DNA of 64,000 nucleotides. Source: Rhodoferax sp. WC2427 (GTDB lineage: Bacteria; Pseudomonadota; Gammaproteobacteria; Burkholderiales; Burkholderiaceae_C). The notes beneath the pieces were generated by a model. That model worked only from the letters and a program-made list of their open reading frames with translations, had not been told where the DNA came from and did not search any database. The position numbers were made by a program, and so were the translations under genes. Shown one piece after another: positions 16,986 to 24,273 of the stretch; within the stretch, counting starts at the first letter, position 1; each line of letters begins with the position of its first letter. The stretch is from contig NZ_CP162006.1 of NCBI RefSeq assembly GCF_040822085.1, forward strand, positions 1,674,001 through 1,738,000, written 5' to 3'.

Positions 16986-17035
16986 CGGTTGAGATGAGCA
17001 GCCGGTCGCGGTCCGCTCGATGAAAGGGTTAGGGC
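16981..17035 (-). repeat. integron attC-like recombination site 1
   Basis: On the minus strand: R'' core CCCTAAC, L''-like CTTTCATCGAG, a GC-rich centre, L'-like CTCATCTCAACC, then R' core GTTACA. The layout and the characteristic CCTTTCATCGAG/CTCATCTCAA wording match attC sites of gene cassettes. The L''/L' arms pair with one unpaired extra base, as needed for the folded single-strand substrate. The stop codon of the upstream channel gene lies in the R'' box, and the rmuC stop codon lies in the R' box. Confidence 0.8.
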
Positions 17036-17973
17036 GCACTCCGCGGACTGCCCAGCAAACTGACAAGGTAACCTACCAACAAGACACTGAAGATCAACTG
17101 AGTTAAAACGAACACTCGAACCATTCGACTGTTGGGAACGATGTCGCCGAAGGTTGTCGTAGTGGAGACTCCAACACTAAAGTACAAGAAGTCGATCCAC
17201 TGAAGTCTGGCTGTACGCTTTGAATACCAATCCTCAAGGCGATTGAAAGCCTTTCCGCGAAGGTCTGCCAATCTTCCCATGAGGGAGATCTGTTCCTTGC
17301 GTAGAGTGGCTAGCTTTGTCTCAGTTGCATCGAACTTTGCTGTTGTGTTCGGATCGGCCAATTCCCGTAGATGGTGAAGCACATAGTCGCCGGTGTCAGC
17401 TTGACGGACAGCCAATACATATTGAGCCTTTGCCACGTCAACTTTTGCGTTGGCAGCCGCGATTGCCGCGGCTGGTGAAGGTGATTTTTGTGCGGCGCTT
17501 GCTAGCGCATCGGCCACGGTTGTCGCACGTTCAACTGCTGCGGACTCAACAGCAACTGCCTTTTGCTTGTATTGTTCGACGTTTGACCAAAGCTTGGCGG
17601 AGTGCTCTTCATACACTGCCTTCGCCGCTAGCTCAATCGTTTTTTGTTCTCGTTCCAGTGCGCGTAACTGGTTCTGGGCCGCAGATGCCTCACGATCAAT
17701 CTCGTCGACACTCTTGGAGAACTCGTCTAGTTCAATGGCTGATGTTGCAGACGAAGCTGCGGTGGAGTCCCACATAGCGCCAGGGCTTGGTGACCATAAT
17801 TTGGCCAGGAGTTGGTCGTAGGGCGTTAGATTAAATTCCCTGTTCAAGATAAAGCTGTCAGGTCGAGTTACCCACGCCCCCCAGTACATAAGGGAAAACA
17901 TCAGGACCGACAGCATCCAAACGACGGCAGTAGCGGCTTTACGGTTGCATAGAAGGTGACGGACTGGTGGCAT
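17029..17973 (-). CDS. two-TM pore-loop ion channel-like protein with central coiled coil (cassette gene)
   Basis: 314 residues. TM1 is at about 14-34, followed by a long Ala/Glu/Lys-rich, coiled-coil-forming region (about 80-250, presumably periplasmic or cytosolic depending on topology). A pore-helix/filter segment FLYFSVGVSTTTTFGDIVP (262-280) and TM2 (284-308) end the protein almost immediately. The segment matches the ion-channel (Ion_trans_2) pattern, but the K+ filter T-V-G-Y-G-D reads T-T-T-F-G-D, losing the first Gly and the Tyr. Two-TM pore modules occur as membrane effectors. The size of the coiled-coil insertion between TM1 and the pore is unusual. Ion selectivity and role are unknown; the start is directly after the cassette core site. 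Confidence 0.72.
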   Translation of the reverse strand: MPPVRHLLCNRKAATAVVWMLSVLMFSLMYWGAWVTRPDSFILNREFNLTPYDQLLAKLWSPSPGAMWDSTAASSATSAIELDEFSKSVDEIDREASAAQNQLRALEREQKTIELAAKAVYEEHSAKLWSNVEQYKQKAVAVESAAVERATTVADALASAAQKSPSPAAAIAAANAKVDVAKAQYVLAVRQADTGDYVLHHLRELADPNTTAKFDATETKLATLRKEQISLMGRLADLRGKAFNRLEDWYSKRTARLQWIDFLYFSVGVSTTTTFGDIVPNSRMVRVFVLTQLIFSVLLVGYLVSLLGSPRSAP

Positions 17974-17978
17974 TGGGT

Positions 17979-18047
17979 ATGTAACGTTTGAGATGAGCGG
18001 CGTGACCTGGCTTGCCGGGGCACGTCGTCTCGATTGAAGGGTTGGAT
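17979..18047 (-). repeat. integron attC-like recombination site 2
   Basis: On the minus strand: R'' core ATCCAAC (a perfect RYYYAAC), CCTTCAATCGAG as L'', a GC-rich imperfect stem, CTCATCTCAAACG as L', then R' GTTACAT. The ends share the same bases with attC 1 while the centres differ in sequence and length (69 against 55 bp), which is the hallmark of attC families. Confidence 0.82.
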
Positions 18048-18048
18048 T

Positions 18049-18876
18049 TCACGCGCTGGCTTTCGGCAGGATGGAGACGCGCACTTCAATGCCGTGGTCT
18101 CCAGTATTGAGGTCGGATTCGATGCCTGCCGGATTGGCGACTCTGCCCTCCGGGTCATAGACGAAGCACACCAGGCGACGGCATTGCGGATGCTTCTTGT
18201 ACTTTGCGATATCGATGATGAGTTGCTCGCCAACACTCTTCGCGTTAAGCCCTGACCGCGTTTTCTTGATTTCGATGACGGTGTCAATTTCGGGGAGTAG
18301 AAAGTCTGTGCGTGATGCACTTCCAGCGTAGCTTGGTACCCACTCTTCAGGTCTTACATCATTGAAGTGAAGCCGCAGAAGAGCATGCATCAAGTCTTGA
18401 ACGTCATATTCGTCATTTACGTCAAGAGTAGGCCGCTCGGCATGACGACTACGTAGCTGTACAGCTACGGCATGAAAGCGAAGAACCAATTCATCGAGCG
18501 CATCGAGAAGCCTGCGTTGATCAGTGCCTGATTCAATCGAGCCCGTTGCTACCGTGAAGAGCGTTGGGTTTCGCTCAATTCGTGTGATCACTGCGCAAAC
18601 GACACCTCGAATCTCTTCCACACTTGCGTATGAGGACGAGTTGTAGAAATTGCTAATTCCGTCGTTGTACGAGTTTGTAACCAAGCGAATGTGCTGTGCC
18701 GACCCAGGAACGTGATCACGTAGTAAGTCGACGAGTTCAGTTGTGATGGTTCGAAGTCGATAGTTGTCTTGGCTGTCGATTGATATGCGCTCTCGAGTTC
18801 GCGTAAAGCGACCAAGAATGGTCGCAAGTTCAACTTTGTATTTCTGTAACGCTTCGAGGACTTCGGCAGCTTGCAT
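18049..18876 (-). CDS. DpnII/MboI-like PD-(D/E)XK nuclease domain protein (cassette gene)
   Basis: 275 residues. The N-terminal half (1-150) is helical and unrecognised. The C-terminal domain has a PD-(D/E)XK signature: Thr-Asp191-Phe-Leu-Leu-Pro, then VIEIKKTR with Glu202 and Lys204, followed by GEQLIIDIAKYKKHPQC and a FVYDPEGRVANPAGIESDL segment. The same arrangement is typical of the DpnII-MboI-type endonuclease domain found in many defence-island proteins that lack a methylase partner. It probably cleaves nucleic acid when triggered. No methyltransferase is nearby. It has no Shine-Dalgarno; translation may be coupled to a leader ORF upstream. Defence function is inferred. Confidence 0.72.
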   Translation of the reverse strand: MQAAEVLEALQKYKVELATILGRFTRTRERISIDSQDNYRLRTITTELVDLLRDHVPGSAQHIRLVTNSYNDGISNFYNSSSYASVEEIRGVVCAVITRIERNPTLFTVATGSIESGTDQRRLLDALDELVLRFHAVAVQLRSRHAERPTLDVNDEYDVQDLMHALLRLHFNDVRPEEWVPSYAGSASRTDFLLPEIDTVIEIKKTRSGLNAKSVGEQLIIDIAKYKKHPQCRRLVCFVYDPEGRVANPAGIESDLNTGDHGIEVRVSILPKASA

Positions 18877-18881
18877 ATGAA

Positions 18882-18940
18882 ATCTAACGAGATGTGTGCC
18901 GTAAAACCTGAGGTTTAAATCGGCGACTGAGGTTTAAATC
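18882..18940 (-). other. attI-like junction: GTTAGAT core preceded by two direct repeats
   Basis: Minus-strand core GTTAGAT (18882-18888) fits GTTRRRY exactly and marks the 5' end of the first cassette. Upstream are two identical 14-bp repeats GATTTAAACCTCAG (18927-18940 and 18908-18921) spaced 19 bases apart. attI sites of mobile integrons likewise consist of a core site plus two direct repeats bound by integrase. It could also be a degenerate attC, since the bases next to the core (CATCTC) recall an L' box. Confidence 0.45.
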
Positions 18941-18946
18941 ATCCAT
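18884..18946 (-). CDS. 20-codon leader ORF ending in the cassette core site
   Basis: A short minus-strand ORF begins at ATG 18946 behind a strong AGGAG with 6-base spacing and reads MDDLNLSRRF ... HTSR, ending at a TAG that lies inside the GTTAGAT core. The nuclease ATG follows 7 bases after this stop and has no ribosome site of its own, so reinitiation is plausible. This parallels the short ORF in attI1 of class 1 integrons, which boosts translation of the first cassette. Too short to confirm as expressed. Confidence 0.45.
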   Translation of the reverse strand: MDDLNLSRRFKPQVLRHTSR

Positions 18947-19446
18947 CGAAATCTCCTGGGATTGGTTTGCAAACTGGGTTTTCATGAGTTGAGTCAGTTT
19001 TTATACAGGTATAAAAATTTCGATAAACCCAGCATCTTCGATGTGTCGTCCACTATAGCCCGCCGAAGTCTTGCGGCACCCTTTGATCGGGTATTTGTCC
19101 TTCAAAAGAAGGGGCGTGAAATGTTCTTTTTTTCGTAGCTTTTTGTGCTGGCGGAATAAGCGTCGGAGCCGGTTTTCTCTTAAAAATTTTGATGTAGGTT
19201 TGTGGTGAATACAGCTCGGGGTGGGGGTACTCGCGCCCTAGGCGCGATGCCTGGCGTAGCCGGGCCGATCCCGCGCCCCGGGGTCCCCCTCTGCAATGCG
19301 CCGAGGAGCACAGCTTTGGGCGGATCAGGGCTGGCGTCTGTTTGAGCGCCAGCGAGTTTAGCCAGACCCCGCACAAAGCGCGCACCGCAGGTTCCCCGAC
19401 GCGATAGCGGCGGGGCGCTGGCAGTGGGGGCGCCTTTCTTTTGGTG

Positions 19447-19472
19447 ACTTTTCTTTTGCGCAAAAGAAAAGT
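19447..19472. repeat. 26-bp perfect palindrome, terminator-like
   Basis: ACTTTTCTTTTGC/GCAAAAGAAAAGT is perfectly self-complementary with no spacer, and the pairing continues after one mismatch (GT-G...T-AC). Such CTTTTCTTTTG/CAAAAGAAAAG hairpins occur often in Burkholderiales genomes and could terminate transcription in both directions. Confidence 0.6.
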
Positions 19473-19542
19473 TACTGCGCCGCCGGGCGCATCACCCGGC
19501 CGGGGATGCTGGCAGGCACCCAGAAAACGTCGGCATCAACCC

Positions 19543-19630
19543 GCCAATAGGGGTCGGAGCCCAAATGCGGGCCACGCCGTGCTCCAGCCGCAAGCAACCC
19601 CCGCGCAATTGGGATCCGACCCCTATTGGC
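19543..19630. repeat. REPIN-like long inverted repeat
   Basis: Two 22-bp arms (19543-19564, GCCAATAGGGGTCGGAGCCC..., and 19609-19630, its complement with one mismatch) are separated by 44 bases. Each arm is itself a small GGGTCGGAGCCC-type palindrome. The arrangement matches REP doublets (REPINs) mobilised by RAYT transposases. No RAYT gene is in the window. Confidence 0.55.
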
Positions 19631-19837
19631 TACTGCCCGTGCAATTGATGGAGTTTGCTTCCCAATTGATAGTAAAAAACAGGAGCACGTTGCGCCCATT
19701 CCATCAGCGCTAGAGGCCATTTTGGCATCTGAAAATGGGCTTAAATCCTAGAAATAGCGACCTAACCAGGCGGCCCCTATCCACCCACAGCGCTTGGGTT
19801 CGCAGAGCGGGTAAGCTCGGGAGCATTTGCCCGCACC

Positions 19838-21067
19838 ATGGCTACGAACGCGGGCTTTCCCTGGCGCTTCTTTCCCTCTCGCAACACCTCTATGACCCCC
19901 GCATTGGCCCGCCTCATCGCCGCCCAGATCTGCCTGCACGCCTGCATGACCGGCATCCGCCTGGCGGCGCCGTTGCTGGCCTTGCGTGAAGGCTTCAGCG
20001 GGCTGGCGGTGGGTTTTTTGCTGGCCTTGTTTGCGCTGACCCAGGTGTTTCTGGCCCTGCCCGCCGGGCGCTATGCCGACCGCCACGGTCTGCGCAAGCC
20101 AGTCACCGGCAGCGTGGTGATGGCAGTGCTGGGGGCCGGCCTGGCGGCGGTGTGGCCTGTTTACCCGGTGCTGTGCCTCAGCGCGCTGCTGACCGGCGGG
20201 GCCACCGGCATTGCGGTGATTGCGCTGCAGCGCCACGTGGGCCGCGCAGCCGAAGGTGCGACGCAGCTGAAAACCGTGTTCAGCTGGCTGGCGCTGGGGC
20301 CTGCGCTGTCGAATTTCATCGGCCCGTTTGCGGCCGGGCTGCTGATTGACCACGCGGGCCGGGTGCCCGCCGACCTCACGGGTTTCCAGGCGGCGTTTGC
20401 GCTGATGGCGCTGTTGCCCCTGGCCACCTGGGCGCTGGTGCAGGGCGTGCAGGAGCTGCCCGCCATCCACGCGCCCACCGGGGCCGCCAAGCCGCGCGTA
20501 CTCGACCTATTGCAAGACCCGATGCTGCGCCGCCTGCTGCTGGTGAACTGGTTTTTGTCGTCCTGCTGGGACGTGCACACCTTTGTGGTGCCCATCCTGG
20601 GCCACGAGCGCGGCCTGAGCGCGTCCACCATCGGCACCATCCTGGGCGGCTTTGCCATCGCGGCGGCGGTGGTGCGCATGGCCATGCCCCTGGTGGCGGC
20701 GCGGCTGCGCGAGTGGGCGGTGATGGTGGGTGCCATGTGGATGACGGCGGCGCTGTTTGCGCTTTACCCGCTGCTGCCCAGCGCGGCGGCCATGGGCGTG
20801 TGTTCGGTGTTTCTGGGCCTGGCGCTGGGGTCGGTGCAGCCCATGATCATGAGCACCTTGCACCAGATCACCCCCGAGCACCGCCACGGCGAAGCCCTGG
20901 GCCTGCGGCTGATGAGCATCAACGCGTCGAGCGTGGTGATGCCGCTGCTGTTTGGCGTGGCCACCGCCTATGTGGGCGTGGCCGGGCTGTTCTGGGTGGT
21001 GGGGGCGGTGGTGGGCGGTGGCTCGCGCACCGCCTGGGGGCTTAAATCTTATAAAACGCCTGGATAG
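19838..21067 (+). CDS. MFS transporter
   Basis: 409-residue major facilitator with about 11-12 TM helices, a motif-A-like GRYADRHGLRKPV loop between TM2 and TM3 and a central cytosolic loop near residues 205-225 (GAAKPRVLDLLQDPMLRRL). Substrate unknown; the overall look is of drug or sugar exporter-type MFS proteins. The ATG at 19838 and the ATG at 19892 are both possible starts; the latter begins just before TM1. The 3' end overlaps the convergent LOG gene by 26 bases, and the last residues (after TM12) look like a read-on into that overlap. Confidence 0.85.
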   Translation: MATNAGFPWRFFPSRNTSMTPALARLIAAQICLHACMTGIRLAAPLLALREGFSGLAVGFLLALFALTQVFLALPAGRYADRHGLRKPVTGSVVMAVLGAGLAAVWPVYPVLCLSALLTGGATGIAVIALQRHVGRAAEGATQLKTVFSWLALGPALSNFIGPFAAGLLIDHAGRVPADLTGFQAAFALMALLPLATWALVQGVQELPAIHAPTGAAKPRVLDLLQDPMLRRLLLVNWFLSSCWDVHTFVVPILGHERGLSASTIGTILGGFAIAAAVVRMAMPLVAARLREWAVMVGAMWMTAALFALYPLLPSAAAMGVCSVFLGLALGSVQPMIMSTLHQITPEHRHGEALGLRLMSINASSVVMPLLFGVATAYVGVAGLFWVVGAVVGGGSRTAWGLKSYKTPG

Positions 21068-21905
21068 CGGCCCAGGCAGCCTCGGGGGTGTCGACGAAGG
21101 TGAACAGCTCCACATCATTGGGGGAGATGGCGCCCTCTTCGATCAGCAGATCGAGGTTGAACAGCTTTTTCCAGTAGTCGACACCAAACAGGATGATGGG
21201 CACGGCCTTGGCTTTGCCGGTTTGCACCAGGGTCACCACTTCGAACAGTTCGTCCAGCGTGCCAAAGCCGCCGGGGAAGGCCACCAGGGCTTTGGCGCGC
21301 ATCATGAAATGCATTTTGCGCAGCGCAAAGTAGTGGAACTTGAAGTTCAGGCTGGGCGACACATAGCGGTTGCCACCTTGCTCGTGGGGCAGGGCGATGC
21401 TCAGGCCCACGGTCAGGGCGCCTGCCTCAAAGGCGCCACGGTTGGCCGCCTCCATGATGCCGGGGCCGCCGCCGGTGCAGATATAGAGGCGGTCGGCGGC
21501 GGGAAGCTGGGCGCTGTGGGTGGCTACCAGCCCGGCGAACAGGCGGGCCTGGTCGTAGTAGTGGGCGTTGCGCATGCGGCGCTGGGCGACCTTCAGGGCC
21601 TCGGCATCGCCGTTGGCCTGGGCGGCCACCAGTGCGGGCAGGGCATCTTCGGGGGCCGGGAAGCGGGCGCTGCCAAACACCACCACCGTGCTCTCAATGC
21701 CCTGGGCTTGCTGGGCCAGGTCGGGTTTGAGCATCTCCAACTGGAAGCGGATGCCGCGGGTTTCGCGGCGCAGCAGAAATTCGGGGTCGGCGAAGGCCAG
21801 GCGGTAGGCGTCGGTGTCGAGCTTTTGGCCGTTGTTGGCGTGGGCTTGCAGCTCGGCCCAGGCGAGGGCGACGCTGCGGTCGTTCAGTGCATCGGTATTT
21901 TCCAT
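21042..21905 (-). CDS. LOG family protein (TIGR00730, cytokinin-activating type)
   Basis: 287 residues with a Rossmann-like lysine-decarboxylase-type domain. Diagnostic motifs are CTGGGPGIMEAANRGA and PGGFGTLDELFEV (PGGxGTxxE). LOG proteins are nucleoside 5'-monophosphate phosphoribohydrolases, releasing the base from cytokinin or purine monophosphates. The N-terminal 70 residues are an extension seen in the longer proteobacterial subgroup. Start ATG at 21903-21905. It overlaps the end of the convergent MFS gene; the physiological substrate is uncertain. Confidence 0.88.
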   Translation of the reverse strand: MENTDALNDRSVALAWAELQAHANNGQKLDTDAYRLAFADPEFLLRRETRGIRFQLEMLKPDLAQQAQGIESTVVVFGSARFPAPEDALPALVAAQANGDAEALKVAQRRMRNAHYYDQARLFAGLVATHSAQLPAADRLYICTGGGPGIMEAANRGAFEAGALTVGLSIALPHEQGGNRYVSPSLNFKFHYFALRKMHFMMRAKALVAFPGGFGTLDELFEVVTLVQTGKAKAVPIILFGVDYWKKLFNLDLLIEEGAISPNDVELFTFVDTPEAAWAAIQAFYKI

Positions 21906-21974
21906 ACGCGGATTGTGGTCCTAAAACATGGCACTTTTGTGTGGCAAAGCGGTAAATTGCAGCCCGGGCGGGCC

Positions 21975-22010
21975 AAAAAAAAGCAGCTTGCGGCGTGTAC
22001 CGCAAGCTGC
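21975..22010 (-). terminator. intrinsic terminator of the BON-domain gene
   Basis: A perfect 11-bp stem GCAGCTTGCGG/CCGCAAGCTGC (21983-21993, 22000-22010) with a 6-base loop. On the minus strand it is followed by eight T, 25 bases after the BON-protein stop codon. Confidence 0.85.
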
Positions 22011-22034
22011 CTGGCCGGGAGGTGAGGCGGCTTT

Positions 22035-22352
22035 TTACGGGCGAACCACCAGGTCGTTGCGCACCGCGGCCACGCCCTTGACGTTACGGGTGATGGATTC
22101 GGCTTGGGCCTTTTCGGCGGCCGACTTGGCAAAACCCGACAGAATGACCGTGCCCTTCAAGGTTTGCACGCTGATGGCTCCGGCGTCTACGGTCTTGTCG
22201 GACACAAAACGGGCCTTGACCGAGGAGGTGATGGCCGCGTCGTCCACGTAGGCACCCACGGTTTCCTGCTTGCGCACCACGGCACAACCGGTGGCAGCCA
22301 AGATGGTGGTACCTGCAATGGCAGCAAAAGCGATAGCACGGATGAATTGCAT
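22035..22352 (-). CDS. BON-domain lipoprotein
   Basis: 105-residue lipoprotein: signal segment with lipobox AATGC, a short linker (AVVRKQETVGAYVDD), then one BON domain (AITSSVKARFVSDKTVDAGAISVQTLKGTVILSGFAKSAAEK...). BON domains bind phospholipid or outer-membrane components; single-BON lipoproteins like this (OsmY/DolP relatives) are often envelope-stress-induced. The start at 22352 gives the signal peptide directly and has a GAGG upstream; longer readings add no signal. It has its own terminator. Confidence 0.88.
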   Translation of the reverse strand: MQFIRAIAFAAIAGTTILAATGCAVVRKQETVGAYVDDAAITSSVKARFVSDKTVDAGAISVQTLKGTVILSGFAKSAAEKAQAESITRNVKGVAAVRNDLVVRP

Positions 22353-22585
22353 GGAGGGGCCTCGGAAAAGTTGTGGAGAGACAGCTAAAACGCCGCCCAT
22401 CGGGTGTGGGCCGACAGCCGGGACAATGGATTTGTTACAAATTGCGCATGGCTCTGGGCTGTGCCTGTGGTGCACCAGGTTTCAACCGTAGTTCCCACAA
22501 TGGTGTAACGGATTTTTGGGCATAAATTGCCTAGTGTTCTGCTGCCTATGTGGGTAGCGATTTACTCAACCAGAAAGGTATGCCC

Positions 22586-23926
<1,341 letters not shown>

Positions 23927-23954
23927 GGAAGAAAATGGCCTTTTGTGCCGATTC

Positions 23955-23988
23955 TTATTGCACAAGCAGCTACTAAATAGATAGTGAA
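23955..23988 (+). repeat. interspersed palindromic repeat copy
   Basis: TATTGCACAAGCAGCTACTAAATAGATAGTGAA: the AAGCAGCTACTAAATAGATAG core matches other copies in the window (for example those at 15.6 and 28.6 kb). It lies just ahead of the dctA terminator. Confidence 0.65.
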
Positions 23989-23990
23989 TC

Positions 23991-24030
23991 AAAGCGCCAC
24001 CGCAGGCCTGCCTGCGGTGGCGCTTTTTTA
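23991..24030 (+). terminator. intrinsic terminator of dctA
   Basis: A perfect 16-bp stem AAAGCGCCACCGCAGG/CCTGCGGTGGCGCTTT (23991-24006, 24011-24026) with a 4-base loop, followed by further T. The remaining 240 bases up to the acylase gene show no gene; they presumably hold its promoter. Confidence 0.92.
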
Positions 24031-24273
24031 TTGGCGGGATCTTTTTTCAATGGATTCGTGCGGTCGGATTTGGCGCTGTTTTGGTGTGTTGTTGTGCTTA
24101 CCATTTTTAATACCAATGCACCATGAAAGTGCGCAAATTCATCCACAAAAATAGGTACATTTGCGGGGGCCCAAGGCGGCGTTACAGGGCTTGCAAAGTA
24201 CTATGGAATAAGTCCGTTATACGAAACAATCTGTACGTTCTATCGGTCTTAAATCCAAAATCAGGGAATGAGC

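Larger units (their letters stand above)
16986..18887 (-). mobile_element. two-cassette integron-like array without visible integrase
   Basis: Two consecutive minus-strand cassettes are bounded by GTT core sites at 18886-18888, 17983-17985 and 16984-16986. Cassette A (about 903 bp) carries the nuclease gene and ends in attC 2. Cassette B (about 999 bp) carries the channel gene and ends in attC 1. Each start codon lies 9-12 bases after its core site with no Shine-Dalgarno, and each stop codon lies in or a few bases from the R'' box, as in real cassettes. Both are visibly richer in A+T than neighbouring rmuC and MFS genes. No intI is present between 18.9 and 19.8 kb. Confidence 0.75.
18947..19837. 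other. 891-bp intergenic region without a credible gene
   Basis: No convincing gene. It holds an AT-rich stretch with the dyad TTTTTATA-CAGG-TATAAAAA (18998-19017), probably part of the promoter for the cassette array. It also holds a GC-rich module (about 19180-19480) whose minus-strand reading (RGGPRGAGSARLRQASR, PELYSPQT) resembles a repeated non-coding sequence often misannotated as a protein in Burkholderiales. Further on are a 26-bp perfect palindrome (19447-19472), a long inverted repeat (19543-19630) and a degraded copy of the CGCCCATTCCATCAGC repeat near 19687-19705. No integrase remnant was recognised. Confidence 0.6.

Noticed and set aside
18993..19017. Possible LexA (SOS) box near the cassette array
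   Set aside because: ACAG is present but CTGT is missing at the required spacing; only an AT-rich dyad remains.
19053..19463. 136-codon minus-strand frame (RGGPRGAGSARLRQASR, PELYSPQT)
   Set aside because: Resembles a repeated GC-rich module often misannotated as a protein in Burkholderiales; no ribosome site, and its 5' part is a perfect palindrome.
18889..19837. Search for an integron integrase or its remnant
   Set aside because: No tyrosine-recombinase motif (R...HxLR...Y) in any frame of the region.
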